NCBI GenBank assembly: GCA_014281115.1
Contig: JACONQ010000001.1
Location: 1,550,001 to 1,614,000, forward strand
Reading direction: 5' to 3'
DNA: 64,000 nucleotides
From: Laburnicola sp. R22_1
Taxonomy: Eukaryota; Ascomycota; Dothideomycetes; Pleosporales; Didymosphaeriaceae
Made by a program: the position numbers and the translations under genes
The notes under the pieces: generated by a model
Database searches by the model: none
What the model was told of the DNA's origin: nothing
The model's input: only the letters and a program-made list of their open reading frames with translations
In this document: piece after piece, positions 45,904 through 58,400 of the stretch
How the letters are laid out: each line of letters begins with the position of its first letter
How positions within the stretch are numbered: the first letter of the stretch is position 1

Positions 45904-48289
45904 TTACGAGAGGCTCATCGCCAACAGATCTCCCGGTTTCCCAAAGACAGGTTCCAGTCTCACGCCACCAAACGTAAAACCATCAACGAAAACACCCTCC
46001 ACATACTTTTTACTCACGACAAACCCCAACGCACCATCCAAACCCACATTAACTTCGATGTCGCCCTCGATTTCCTGCCACAGCTTCCCAATATTCTCCT
46101 CGTACCTCTTCTTTCCGACCCGTACTCTGACTGCATCGGGATGTAGAAGCACGGGTACAACGTCAGGCGTGATGTTAGCATCGACGTAGCGTTGCGAGAA
46201 TGTTGTAGCATCGAAAGGTTTGCCGACAGAGAAGACGAGGTCATGTGGTGGTGTGTGATTGCTGGTCTGAAATGAAACGATGAATTGGACGCGGTAGCGA
46301 CCTTGAGGGATGCCCGTCTTGATGGTGCGGAGACATATGTTCTCAGCGCCCATGCACTGGTATACGGCCGATTCCTCCATTCGCCCATCGTTGTCAAGAT
46401 CCTCTGCTACGGGGAATATCCTCTTAAGTCTGCCGTCACTGACTGCAACACCGCCTTCACCCGACGGAGAAGTATCGCGGAACTCGCTCAAGCGCGATTG
46501 ATCTTCGAGACGTGAAACTACACCTAAAGGCAGGCCTGTCTTGAAGTCCACTTGTACGAGCTGAAAGGACTCATCTATGAGACCGCGACCATCCATACCA
46601 ACTCTGAAATGCGTAGCGCCGATTTCAAATTTGGGTGGTAGAGCAGAGAGCTTCGCCATTAGCTCGCCGAGTTGTTGCGCAGTTCGCAGCTGTTTTGCGT
46701 CGTGCATGTACTGCATTGTAAGCGCTGCCATCTCGTCTTCTTTCATCCACTGCTCGAGACTGACGTTGGCAAGACCACGGTCCACGTCGAAGCGATAGTA
46801 TCGCGTGGATGTGTTGTAGTACATGCGTTTCATTTCGTTGTCGACGCGGGCAGTGCTGGTCGCCATCCCAGCGAGGGCAGAAACAAGCGCAATGTCCGTC
46901 CCCAAACCAAATGGCAACCAAGAAGCGACTTTTCTGACGCTTGGGATGGACTGGAGCCCTGTACCAACCGATACTATAACTCCAATCGGCCGGCCCTCCC
47001 AGAGTGCCTTCGCTGCATAGTCTACTTCTGCGCAAGGGTTATTGAAGCCAACGCCGCCGTCCAGGTACGTGACTTTTGGTGTTCCGAATTGCATTTCTTC
47101 GAAGAATGTAGGCGCTGCCGATGTTGCGCGGAGCGCCTCCCATATGCGCGTAGTGCGATCGTTGGGGTCGTAAGTTGACAGTATTCTATGATATTGGTCA
47201 GAGCCAGTTAATCAGATCAAAAGTTTCTGTACTGCGAATACCCTCATGGTGGAGTAATGCAAACACGACAAGTACTCAAACTGTCAAGTTGATGTATATA
47301 AACTCACCTTGGAAGACCCAGCGCTTGTTTCAGCGAGGTGAGGACAAAACCCCTACAACCCTTCACGTTCTTCTTCCTATGGACACTCAATCGAGACCGG
47401 AGTTTCCATGTTCCAGTCCTGTAAAGCCTCGGGTTCGCAAAAGGATCATTTCTGTCCGGTCCTGGGCTTTGCTCATCGGCATTGTTACTAGGCGGTGATT
47501 TTGATGCTCTAGTTGGCCCCGGAAGAGCGCCGGCAGCGTTCTTGAGGGTCGCAACAGGACTTTCTGTAATAATGTCCGGTGCTGTGTCTGACCAGATGCT
47601 ATCGCGCGGCAGTTCGCTTTCCGGGACCTCCTCGAACAATGAGTCGTCCCACATCAGTTCGTCTGGGTCATAATTGAGGTCGACCAGGGCTTGTTTGATC
47701 GCTTGTTCAAGAATGACACCGGAGAAGCGGCTAGTACCCGTTGGAATTTTCGTCCCGAAAAGTTTTATCGACTTGTCGTGTTTAAAAATATCTTCAGCTA
47801 GTTTGGTGTAGATGACGATGCACTGCTTGCAGTCGAGTCGGAGACGTGAGAGTAGGATGGCAATTATTCCCCCCGTGCTGGTGCCACCTATCCTGCGTTT
47901 TATTAGCCATCTAGATACATGAGCAGTCTCCACCCAAGCATAGTCTTTGGGTGGACAAGTAGTGCACGAGGCGATTTGAAACGAGCCTCGTTGGATTTGG
48001 GTCTGAGGTTTTCAGAATTCCAGCGCGCACGGACTATCTATTCGGAGCCCATCGCCTGGTGTACCATGCGGGATGTGGAAGAGAGTACTTACAAGTCAAA
48101 GTAGTCACATGGTCTCAATGGATCCGTATTGTTCATTGGTCGTCTCCCCAGTCGCTTTTCTTCTTGTGCAATATTCTCCATCAGGTCGTCGAGCACCATC
48201 AGGGACGATAAGCCTCGGACGCCTCCACCGTCGAGTGACAACAAGCGCAGCGGGGCATGAGGGTTGGTTTCTAAGCTCGATAGTTCCAT
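45904..48289 (-). CDS. Patatin-like phospholipase (3 exons)
   Basis: Minus-strand exons are 48289-48093, 47892-47308 and 47185-45904, giving 687 residues. Patatin-like enzymes are serine acyl hydrolases with a Ser-Asp dyad. The oxyanion motif LLSLDGGGVRGLSSL is at residues ~16-30, the nucleophile elbow GGTSTGG at ~67, the family block TSAAPTFF follows exon 3's start, and the catalytic Asp is in YLDGGVGFNNP. Between elbow and Asp lies a long polar insert of roughly 100 residues (Ser/Pro/Asn-rich). The C-terminal ~230 residues contain strand-rich sequence not part of the minimal domain. No signal peptide is seen, so it is probably intracellular. Introns are 200 and 122 nt, longer than in the neighbouring genes. 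The substrate is unknown. Confidence 0.88.
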
Positions 48290-49288
48290 CGCGCCTGAGT
48301 TTGCGTTGCGCGATCTGGTGTTTATAGTGTCAGGTCAGAAGCCTCGTAGCGTAGGTTATCGTAGGGTAAGCAGTACAAACTTGGAAGGTGGGATCTGACT
48401 GGTGGTCACAATAGTCGAAAGGTCGATTTGGATGTCAAAGGTGTTAGAAACAGACAGAGTGTTGAATACGGATCTTGGATAGACTCCAGCCCTGTCGAAA
48501 TGTTTGCTTCTATGAGTGAGTAATGTAGACGGCTTCCGGAGATCGACGAACTATAGTTACGGTCGCTGCGTAGTAAAAGTGACTCGAGGCCTCCTCTTAG
48601 CTACTGTGGCAACATGGTACGGATGTAGGCAAACGATTGAGGTTTCAGCCTTCTTTGCATAACCGACGCCTTCAAGAATTAGTCCAAGGTTGCCTAGGCC
48701 GACTGCGCAACAAGTACGAAGATGACGTGGACAACGGGAGTGGCTAGAAGTGTGCCTTTCTCTGTTAGAAGTAGGCAGCGGTCTTGAGCGTGTCCATGCT
48801 CAGCGCTTCTTCCCGCGTCGACTTGAAGGTGTGCATGCAGCTGCTAGGGTCAAAAAGCCGCCTGACCCAACCAAAACGATGCCTGGTCAGCATGGCGGGA
48901 GAGGCGCAGTGCTTCGTTGCCGAATTAGAAACATCTGCTGCCACACCTAGCGCCTTGCGTACAGGTCGTATAGCCGACTTCCGAGTTGGATGGCGAAGAA
49001 GCGCTAAAAGGGACCGAGATGTTCAGAAATGTAACGCATTATTTTCCAACGATGGTGCTGCGCCGCAAGGCGATAGACCATGGCGGCTAGCAAGCTTCTG
49101 TAGGCCAAACGAGTGTGAGCGGCCCCGCAAAATGAGGCTCAAGCGTCCACGTGCGAGTACGTCAAGGCCACGATACATGTCACTGAAAGGAACATGACTA
49201 ATTGACCATTAGTTCGGACCATAGATTCGGAAGAACAGTTTGAGCGGACTTTGTCGCAGGCTGCTGACGGTCATTGATGAGCGTCGTC
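48290..49288. other. Intergenic region upstream of the patatin-like gene
   Basis: About 1 kb with only short frames on both strands, none resembling a known protein. The part nearest 48,300 should be the patatin promoter. Confidence 0.45.
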
Positions 49289-49549
49289 CTATACCTGATC
49301 ATCATCCTGTGGACCTGACAAATACGATAGCAGATTGTCCATGACAGCCATCAGGTGCGACACGAGGTACGCAGCGTACCAAGAGACGTAAGTCACCAAG
49401 GCACATGTGACCGCATATTTGAAGAAGACATTCCCAAGATATGACTGTCCTTCAGGCGGTGAGTATATCCAGGAATAGAGTTCGACGAATTTCCGAATTG
49501 TGGCAATTGTATCGAAATGCCTCAGGCCTCTAACAGCAAGAAGAAACAA
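49289..49549 (-). CDS. Possible small membrane protein, 86 residues
   Basis: An 86-codon frame with a hydrophobic central segment (FFKYAVTCALVTYVSWYAAY) and an acidic end (GPQDDDQV). It lies 30 bp downstream of the GNAT gene on the same strand, in what could equally be that gene's 3' untranslated region. No family is recognised; a chance frame is possible. Confidence 0.25.
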   Translation of the reverse strand: MFLLAVRGLRHFDTIATIRKFVELYSWIYSPPEGQSYLGNVFFKYAVTCALVTYVSWYAAYLVSHLMAVMDNLLSYLSGPQDDDQV

Positions 49550-49579
49550 CTAGGATGACAGGCTGCAATATATCACTTG

Positions 49580-50213
49580 CTATTTCTCAGCCGCGCCACT
49601 CTCCGTGCCCGGTCTGTACATTCGGTAAACCAGCGTATTCCGCCAGCCAAGGAGAGGATTCTCAAAGTCCTTCTCCCTCAGCTCGTGCAACTTGAATCCG
49701 ACCTTCTCCAGTACACGATGGCTCGCAACTAGTTCTGGATCCGTGTGTGCCTCCGCATACTCAAAGCGACCGTGGTCACCTCCGGAGAAATGATCGAAGA
49801 AGAGCGGCATGAAGGCTCGGAGCGCTTCGGTGGCGTACCCTTTGCCCCAATAGTTGTTGTTCAGCATGTAGCCAACTTCGGGGGCTCGCACAGCTCCTAT
49901 GAGTCCGATGACGCGTGGTACGTTGGCAGGTACGTCCGGCGTGGGAGGCAGGAGCTCGATGACGAAGTTCCAACAGTTGTCACGGTCATGGCAGCCTCGG
50001 ATCCACGCTTTGGATTTTTCGATATCGTCGGAAGGTAACATGGGCCTATTAAAAGTCAGAATTGATTTAGCGGAAGCAGGATGGCGCTCACGTATGCTTC
50101 ATCACCTCTGGATGGCTTCGCATTAGCACAACGTCCTCCGCGTCCTCCATCGTCAGTGGCCGAATCAGCAGCCTCTCCGTCCTAGCCGTGATCTTGGGGT
50201 CGACGAGGACCAT
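49580..50213 (-). CDS. GNAT-family N-acetyltransferase (2 exons)
   Basis: Minus-strand exons are 50213-50092 and 50045-49580, with a 46-nt intron, giving 195 residues. It matches the RimJ/RimL-like (acetyltransf_3) group: TERLLIRPLTMEDAEDVVLM at the start, a central strand with GLIGAVRAPEVGYML, the acetyl-CoA pyrophosphate loop region NYWGKGYATEAL, and the C-terminal block SHRVLEKVGFKLHE. Proteins of this kind acetylate small amines or protein N-termini; the substrate cannot be told. The first exon was added because the splice restores the family N-terminus. The start lies 292 bp from the divergent RFT1 start. Confidence 0.87.
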
Positions 50214-50505
50214 GTTCGCCAGCTTACGGCGATAGAATAACTGAGAGCCATGTTGCGGTGTGCTGAGAGATAAACATCAAAGTGAAGCTGCAGCCCTATG
50301 CGAATCCGCTTCCCAAGCACCGAGCCGCTAGCCTCTCCGAGACACCGACTTCTCACAGCTGCTGATGCAGTGATGACAGACGCTCCACAACGACAACCCC
50401 AGCCCTGAATATCATGGCTGCCTAAGCATACAGTGATCAAACTGAGCGCAATACTGCGAAGGCTTGCTGCGAAGGCTTGCTGCGAAGGGTCCAGCTCCCG
50501 CTGCC

Positions 50506-52122
50506 ATGTCGCAATCTGTCGTTTCCGCGTCGGCCCAAGGAGCTACGTTTCTCATTTTGCTTCAAGTCGGTTCACGAGCTGTTACATTCGCCGTCAATCA
50601 GGTTCTCCTCCGCTTCCTATCGCCAGTGCTGCTCGGTGTCTCCGCCCAGCTAGAGCTCTTTTCCATCTCTGTTCTGTATTTTGCACGCGAGAGTCTGCGC
50701 GTTGCTGTGCAGCGGCAGACGCATGGCACCCAGGCGGTAGTAAACCTTTCCTACCTTGCCGTAATTTTCGGTATACCGCTCATCTACGGACTCGCTCACC
50801 TATGGCTTTCTTCGGAAGTACCGAATGTGCCGCATTTCGTGGAGGCGCTGGGCATTTACTGTTTGGCGACGTTCATTGAGCTTCTTGCCGAACCTGCCTT
50901 CTCAGCCGCGCAGCAGAAGCTACTGTACAAGATCCGCGCTTCAGCAGAGAGTACAGCCACCTTGATGCGATGTGTCGGTACATGCGGGTCTGCCATTCTG
51001 GCGAGCAAGTACGGCATGGACATTGGAGTTCTCCCGTTCGCGATCGGACAGCTGGCCTATGCCTTGGCTCTGTTGACCATCTACACGTACAGGATGTGGT
51101 CTGTAGCAAAACTTGGGAACTTCTCCCTCTTCCCGAAACAGATACAGCCAACGAACGAAGCACGAGTCATCTTCAAGTACTTCTCAGTACCGCTATTGCG
51201 CATCACAGGCTCCCTCTCGGTACAATCGATACTCAAATACATCCTCACGCAAGGCGACTCTCTTCTTATTACACGCCTCGTCTCCCTCGCGGACCAGGGG
51301 GCTTTCGCCCTCGCATCGAATTACGGTGGCCTAATTGCACGCATGCTCTTCCAGCCCATTGAAGAAAGCAGCCGGAACCTGTTCGCCAAACTATGTGCAG
51401 ATGCAGAGCCGGACCCCGCTGCAAGATCGGAAAAACAGAAGAAGAGCCTCTCGAAAGCGTCCAACATCTTAAGAGTGATCTTGCGCGTCTACATGCTTCT
51501 CTCTCTGTTCGCCGCCATACTGGGGCCCAAAGTGGCACCGCTCCTCCTGTCCATCGTAGCCGGGAGTAAATGGGCCAATACCTCAGCGCCTGACGTACTA
51601 GCTACCTACTGTTTCCACATCCCGTTCCTCGCTATCAACGGCGTGACCGAAGCCTTCGTCGCCGCCGTAGCGACCAACAAAGAGCTCTACACGCAATCCC
51701 TTTTGATGGGCGTATTCTTTGCTTGCTTCGCCAGCAGTGCCTGGTACTTCATCTCACACCTGTCGTGGGGCGCGAGTGGTGTCATTGCCGCGAACAGCGT
51801 GAACATGGGCCTACGCATTGTTTACAACATGTGGTTCATCCAGCGATTCTTCTGTCGGCGTGGCATCGGCTTCAGCGTGTTTGACTGTCTGCCTTCGGCT
51901 CCGGTATTACTGTCTACACAGTTCTACCCGTGGATGATGCAGTTTAGGCCGAAGCCGGAGTGGTTAATGAGATATGGGGTTCTTGGAGAGCTGGTTAGTC
52001 TGGGAATCGTAGGTGCATCGTGGGCGTTTGCGGTGCTCATTTTCGAGAGGAAGTTTCTGCTTGAATGTTTCCACATGGTGCGTCCTGCACGACCCATGGA
52101 GCCCGAGAAGAAAATCGAGTAG
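50506..52122 (+). CDS. RFT1: Oligosaccharide translocation protein RFT1
   Basis: A single exon of 538 codons. Rft1 is an ER membrane protein of the MOP flippase superfamily needed for use of Man5GlcNAc2-PP-dolichol in N-glycosylation; its direct flippase activity is debated. Family blocks include [84 protein letters not shown] and [11 protein letters not shown]. About a dozen hydrophobic segments are spread over the protein, as expected. The ATG at 50,506 gives [15 protein letters not shown], the usual short N-terminus; a 13-14-bp direct repeat (GCGAAGGCTTGCT) lies just upstream. Confidence 0.93.
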   Translation: MSQSVVSASAQGATFLILLQVGSRAVTFAVNQVLLRFLSPVLLGVSAQLELFSISVLYFARESLRVAVQRQTHGTQAVVNLSYLAVIFGIPLIYGLAHLWLSSEVPNVPHFVEALGIYCLATFIELLAEPAFSAAQQKLLYKIRASAESTATLMRCVGTCGSAILASKYGMDIGVLPFAIGQLAYALALLTIYTYRMWSVAKLGNFSLFPKQIQPTNEARVIFKYFSVPLLRITGSLSVQSILKYILTQGDSLLITRLVSLADQGAFALASNYGGLIARMLFQPIEESSRNLFAKLCADAEPDPAARSEKQKKSLSKASNILRVILRVYMLLSLFAAILGPKVAPLLLSIVAGSKWANTSAPDVLATYCFHIPFLAINGVTEAFVAAVATNKELYTQSLLMGVFFACFASSAWYFISHLSWGASGVIAANSVNMGLRIVYNMWFIQRFFCRRGIGFSVFDCLPSAPVLLSTQFYPWMMQFRPKPEWLMRYGVLGELVSLGIVGASWAFAVLIFERKFLLECFHMVRPARPMEPEKKIE

Positions 52123-52730
52123 ACAAAAGCTATAGCTGTAGAAAACCATGCACCGGCAAACACGCACTGGCATCTGCTCTTGCCTTCCCTCAGTCCACGT
52201 ACCTCTGCATTCAAACGCTCAACAACGACCAGGTAGCCCCACCTACCATGTCCCTCGCAAGCTGCAGCAAATTTTTTTCTAGCCGCACAACCGCACGAAC
52301 GTCATCTCATCTCCCAAAAAGAAACCGCGCATCAGAAGACCACGCCTTTGCGCGATCTTGCATTTTCTGGGGGTAACGGAAACTCCGCTTTCGATTTCCT
52401 GGGGGTAACTGAAACCCCGCTTTCGATTTCCTGGGGGTAAGAGAAACACTAGGCTTGCGCGGCAGCCCGCGAACGGTGTATGCGCGGGTTATCACGCCAT
52501 TTACTCCGGGTCTCCAGTTCAACTGTCACTTCCGAGAAGCTGACCTCCTCGGAACGTTGGGCCGGTCACGCAAGGATGGCAGAAAAGGAAAGATGCAGGT
52601 ATTACCATGGGTTGGTAGATATGGGAAGGTATGGTTGCTGCGCTTCACGTGTACGCCTATTATCCGTGGACGGAAAGATGGGCATTGGGTCCTACCTAGA
52701 TGTTACGACTTCGCAAACCAATGTTAATCA
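52123..52730. other. Region between RFT1 and the RTG2 pseudogene, with a 32-bp repeat
   Basis: 608 bp. It carries the RFT1 3' end and the 32-bp tandem repeat at 52362-52450. The N-terminal ~20 codons of a normal RTG2 gene are not recognisable here. Confidence 0.5.
52362..52450. repeat. 32-bp tandem repeat, about 2.8 copies
   Basis: The unit TTTCGATTTCCTGGGGGTAA plus CTGAAACCCCGC is complete at 52389-52420 and nearly complete before and after it. Copies differ at a handful of bases. Confidence 0.88.
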
Positions 52731-54351
52731 TTGCGCTCTCACTGATTCTCCTAGCAATGGGATACGCTTCTCAATCACCGACCTCTCACCCCCGACTGCC
52801 CGTGTTCTGCCCACATTATACCTATCTCGGGCCGCCATCTCCCTGTACGATGCGCAATGCGCGCCTTCATCCAGCACACTAGTTCCAATCCCGTAAACAA
52901 CCATCAAGAGCGTGATAAATGCTCTGCTCGGCTTCAAGTCCACATGCCGCGACTTTGACGTACCGGAGCACCAGATTCGCGTCGTAGCCACCGAAGCGAC
53001 CCGCAAGGCTGTCAATTCTCTTGACTTTCGAAAAGAGATCGAAGAGAAGACGGGTTGGAAAGTGCAGTTGCTGGAAAAGGAAGTGGAAGGGAGAGTCGGC
53101 GCTCATGGAGTGGCCAGCAGTTCTGCAGACGTCAGAGGCCTGGTGATGGAAGTGCGCAGATTACATGGGTCATGACTGACGAGGGGAAGGTGAAGATGTG
53201 TGAAAAGGGTAGTGTGAGTTTATCTTGTGGCGCGGCGGCCCTGCGGCCCTGACGAAGAGGCTTGAATTTGCTGGCTCCAAGCATAGCAAAGAGTACAAAA
53301 ACCTCGAGAGCGAGATTCTCCACGACTTGGAGGATGCTGTTCGACAGATGGACATCCCAAAGGAGCTGTTGAATGCGGATGAAGGTCTTTCCCTCATCTT
53401 TCTGGGGGTGGATTCCGCGGCTGGGGCTTCGTGCTCATGTCCCAGCACCAGATCAAGCCATATCCCATTCCTATCATCAACGGATTCAAAGTGCAAGGAA
53501 ACTCGTTTCATAATACGCATGCGGTCCGAGCCGCTGTCCTCGCCGCTGTCCTCAACGAGGATACTCCTGATATCTTCAGAGTGTCACAGCGACGAGCAAG
53601 TCAGGTGCCGGCTGTAGCTTTTCTGATAGACTGTCTCGCAGAAGCATTGCCCAGTATAACCGACGTTCATTTCTGCCAGGGCGGTGTAAGAGAAGGCATG
53701 CATTTCGCGCAGATGGAGCCTAGCTGTAGAAGAGAGGACCCGCTCGTGACAGCCACTAGATTATACGCAAGAGAGTCAGTGCCTGAGATTGTCGAGTTGC
53801 TGCTCGTGGCAGTTCAAACTTCGTTGTCCTCAACTCTGGTAAAGCCCTTCGACATTGCCTTGGTGACAGCCTTCGTCCAAGCGCTGTACGCCCACGCCGC
53901 ATATCCTAAAGACCTTTGCGCCGGTGCTGCTCTGCGAAGTACCACTACCGGTATCTTTGCAGCAACACATGGCATCAGTCATGAACAGCGCGCATTCCTG
54001 GCGATCAGGCTCTGCGAGCGCTACGGCGGGTTCCGCTCGATAAGCCCCACAGAGCAAGACTTCTACCGCCGCCTTGTGCAGTTGCTTCCGCGAGGGATGG
54101 GTTGGTGGTGCATGTATATAGGACGTGTTTCCGCTGTGGTTGCCAGTGTCTATCCGGCTGGTGTAGTCAAAGAAAAGCGGTTGAGGATCAAGGCTAGTTG
54201 GTCAGTAACGAAGAAGGGCAATGAGAAGTTGTTCGTCGACTTTGACTTTGTGCAAGCTCTCGACGAGTTGGACGAGGCACTCGATTCAGCGCTCGAGAAG
54301 GTAGGGAAGACGGGCAAGAAGAAGATTCTCTTCTCCTCGTCTTCACAATGA
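52731..54351 (+). pseudogene. RTG2: RTG2-like retrograde regulation protein, multiply broken copy
   Basis: The translation follows Rtg2 (Ppx/GppA phosphatase superfamily, sensor of mitochondrial dysfunction and nitrogen state) from [20 protein letters not shown] to the end. It is broken four times: an in-frame TAA at 52894-52896, after which the same frame continues; loss of about 13 nt near 53,150 that removes the phosphate-binding block expected between GLVM and QITW; a perfect 8-bp duplication CGGCCCTG at 53236-53251 that shifts frame and makes a TGA; and a 1-nt loss just before 53,401, ahead of [11 protein letters not shown]. After that about 317 codons read through intact to 54,351. The 5' end is also missing. 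Splicing cannot explain the lesions: the coding resumes without introns of workable size. The changes are not RIP-like. Confidence 0.82.
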
Positions 54352-55446
54352 CTCACAGTGCGTTCGTCGGTGCCGCCGTACCTAAGCAGCCCGTGCACGG
54401 CGTGTGGCGAGCATCGTGACCCCAGAGAGGGACTCGGACGCCCATGATACTCAGGGGCAGGCATCGTGACGTTCAGAACTGCGGCGGTGTGGAGCCAGGA
54501 ACGGAGGCGCTACGGGACGCGCACCGAAGCATCGTGACCTGCTGCGCCTGTTGTGACGCCGCGACCGGACCATGGCCACCATGGAATGCGTGCTGCGCCG
54601 GAGGCTATCCACGTGCCACAGCCGCCCACGGCTGAAAGGACACGTCGGTCAGCTGGATGGCGAGCCTCGCGGACTGTGGAGCGGCGTGCTCGGGCGAGGG
54701 TGCAGGGAATGGGCCGGTGGTGCACGAATGAGCGAATGTCGCGATGGCGCCTATTAGCAATTGTCGAAAAACTCTGCGGTGGAGTGTGTGCTTGTGGCCT
54801 TGTGGCAGCTTGTCGACCGGCAGGTCGTGACGTTCTCCGGGCTATCGATTACGTGGCGGGGCCATGCGCTAATGCTGGCGTCTGGGGAAGCTGCAGCTCG
54901 GCTTAGGGCGGGTCAATTGGTGCGCTGCCCAGGTGCGGGAATCGTCAGGTACCATCACGCCTGGATTCCGATGCTCTCTATATAACTCGGCGCACGCCCG
55001 TCAGCAGCGTCCCCGGCTCTGTTCGTTCCATCGTCTTGTCTCCTGCTTCTCTTATCGGCTTGTCCAGCTGTTGCATGCGAGCCGACGTGCAGCGTCACAC
55101 ACCGCGTGCGTCCATACAGCCCAAGGCGACCTATCTTGATTGCCCTGCCAGGTACGTACCACCGGACGACAAGCATTGAGCGGTGAAACCCACCAGCCCA
55201 ATTGGCGACGGCGGGTTTATCCAGCTTCAAACTCCTCTTTTCAGTTTGTTCAAGTGCTAACAATCGCCCTCTTTGTGCAGAACCACCCCGCCATACCCCT
55301 CCGCCGACGCCTCTGCGCTAGCCAGCCACTCGGACTCGCAATTCACACCGCCGAGTCCCCTGCTCTAAGCTCAGCGTTCCGCGACTCAATTGGTACGGCT
55401 TCGATAGCATCTATACAGGGCCGCCTGGACAACTACCGCCACCCAC
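54352..55446. promoter_or_regulatory. Long upstream region of NAD-GDH
   Basis: 1,095 bp, GC-rich at first. The word GCATCGTGAC occurs at 54411-54420, 54461-54470 and 54529-54538, and TCGTGACG once more near 54,825. A TATATAA-like word lies near 54,980. Nearer the start a donor-like word (GGTACGTACC, ~55,150) and the acceptor-like TGTGCAG (~55,280) would fit a leader intron. No protein frame is supported. Confidence 0.45.
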
Positions 55447-58400
55447 ATGCCCACCATGTCGTCCACACCAGTCAACGGATCCGTTCCGGTTCCGCAGAAC
55501 AAGCTGCTCGATCAAGTCGTCCAAGCCCCCAACCGGAACCCTTCACCGCTCCCAACACATCTGAGCCTCCCGGGCTCTGGTCATTCGACGCCACGAGTCC
55601 TTCCACAAGAGGGTCCAGGCGGCATCGGATATGTGGCCCAGAAGTTCGAGGGCAAAGCGAAGCAGATGGAGGAAGTGATGGACAGCGTGGAAGAACGAGG
55701 ATTTCTCCCCCCAGACTTTGTTGAAAACGAGACGACGTGGTTCTATAACGAGCTGGGCATCGACGACATGTACTTTGCAACCGAAACGGTCGACGCGTAA
55801 GTTTGAACATCATGACTATCGATTGCCAACTGACCATGCATAGAATTGTCAACCACATCCACTCTCTTTACGCGGCGAAGGTGGCGGCATATGCCCGCGA
55901 TGACAAGCGCATCGAGATCCGCCTAGACAAGGAAGCCACAGACCACGCCGTGTACATCGACACCAGCAGGCCTGGTATCTCAGCCGTTGACGGGCCACAA
56001 TACGAGAAACGCATCGGCGAGAAGTATCTTCATAGGTCCAAGGGGGCTGTGGGTTATCGCGTGGAGAGTTTCCGCTCCAACACTCCCCTCCCCGGCAGCC
56101 AGGACCAGCAGTTGCGATGCTACTTCGTATACCAATGCGATTTCGTTGACCCCAGTCCTAGCCCTATCGAAACCAACATCGAGAAGATTGGGGACAAACG
56201 TTTCCTGCAAAAGGCGACATCCAACACCAAGAAGATCTACCAAGAAGCTCTGGAGGTTGCTGTGGAGCGCACAGGGCCTGTCATCGAGTATTTCGACATC
56301 GAAGGATCTCGGGACAAGCGCCTGGTAATCGCCTATAAGCAGGGCACAGCCATGGGTTTCTTCAGCGCCCTGAGCGACCTTTACCATTACTATGGCTTGA
56401 CGACATCTCGGAAATATGTCGAGCAATTCTCCAACGGCTACTCTTGCATGTCTTTGTACCTTCAGGAAATGCCCGGGACAACCGGTCGCAAATATCCACC
56501 TATCGAGGCATCTGTTCACCAGATCATCAAGGAAGTATCTTTGTTGTACTGCATACCACAGAACAAGTTGCAGGCACACTTCGCTACCGGACGACTCAGT
56601 CTACAAGAAACTATATACTCACATTGCGTTTGGGTATTTGTCTCCCATTTCCTCAACCGACTCGGAAACGAATACAATGCTTTGGAATCGCTGCTAGACG
56701 CGGAGAATAGCGCGACCGCGGAACTGCTATCGAAGCTGAAGCGGAGATTGCGGACGGAGACCTTCACCGCTGATTATATCCTGGAGATCATCAACGAGTA
56801 CCCGGATCTCGTTCATAGCTTGTACCTTTCTTTTGCGAATACCCATTATGTACAGACGAGGGGACAACAAGATGACTTCCTTCCGACCCTAAGTTTCTTG
56901 CGTCTCAAGGTAGACAAGATCCTCAGCGATGCTGAACTGACGGATGCCATCAACAAAACCGTCGTTAACGACCACCATCAAATGGTGATGGACTCATTCC
57001 GCATCTTCAACAGCTGCGTCCTCAAGACCAACTTCTACACGCCCACCAAGGTTGCACTGAGCTTCCGCATGGACCCCAAGTTCCTCCCACCATCAGAATA
57101 TCCCCAGCCTCTGTATGGCATGTTCCTCGTGATCAGCTCCGAATTCAGAGGGTTCCATCTCCGTTTCCGAGACATTGCTCGTGGCGGTATCCGCATCGTC
57201 AAATCCAGGAGTCAGGAAGCATACTCTATCAACACGCGCTCCATGTTTGATGAGAACTACAACCTCGCCAACACACAGCAGCGCAAGAACAAAGACATCC
57301 CAGAAGGAGGTTCAAAGGGTGTCATTTTGCTTGATCTTCATCACCAGGACAAGGCACGTGTTGCGTTTGAAAAGTACATCGACAGCATTCTGGATCTTCT
57401 GCTTCCGCCCAACAGTCCTGGAATCAAGGACCCCATTGTTGACCTTCACGGAAAAGAGGAGATTCTTTTCATGGGCCCAGATGAAAACACAGCTGACCTC
57501 GTGGACTGGGCGACTGAGCACGCCCGTTTCCGTAACGCGCCATGGTGGAAATCTTTCTTCACTGGCAAGAGCCCAAAGCTTGGTGGCATTCCGCACGACC
57601 GATATGGCATGACTACCCTGTCAGTCCGTGAATACGTCTTGGGCATCTACCGCAAGTTGAACCTTGATCCTAGCAAGGTGAGGAAGCTGCAAACTGGCGG
57701 TCCTGACGGTGATCTCGGCTCGAACGAGATTCTGCTTAGCAACGAGAAGTACATTGCTATCGTTGACGGTGCCGGTGTTCTTGTGGACCCGCAAGGCATC
57801 AACCACGAAGAACTCGTCCGCCTAGCCAAAGCCCGTGTGATGATCAACAAGTTCGACATCTCCAAGCTTTCACCAGAAGGTTACCGTGTTCTAGTAGACG
57901 AAAACGAGGTCAGACTCCCAAATGGCGATTTGGTGCCCAACGGTACAACCTTCCGCAATACGTTTCATCTACGCGGCGGGCAGCGTTACGATACCTTTGT
58001 CCCTTGCGGAGGCCGCCCCGAATCGATTGATCTCACCACAGCGAACAAACTCATTGTGGATGGCAAGTCTGTCATCCCATACATTGTGGAGGGCGCCAAC
58101 TTGTTCATCACACAAGATGCGAAGCTTCGCTTGGAGAAGGCTGGCTGCATCTTGTACAAGGATGCGTCCGCAAACAAGGGCGGTGTAACATCATCTTCTC
58201 TTGAGGTTCTCGCATCGCTTTCGTTTGACGATGAAGGGTTCAAAAAGCACATGTGTGTTGGTGAGGATGGAGCCGTTCCAGAATTCTACAACAACTACGT
58301 CAAGACAGTGCAGGCTATAATCCAGAACAACGCTAGGCTCGAGTTCGAAGCCATTTGGAGGGAACACCAGAAGACTGGCGAACCGCGAAGCATTCTGAGC

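Noticed and set aside
48750..49197. Plus-strand frames upstream of the patatin gene as a gene
   Set aside because: Two overlapping frames, neither with recognisable blocks, and no supporting splice signals.
52894..53400. Introns as an explanation for the RTG2 frame breaks
   Set aside because: Coding similarity resumes immediately after each break. Candidate introns would be under 20 nt or would remove conserved sequence, and the 8-bp duplication is exact.
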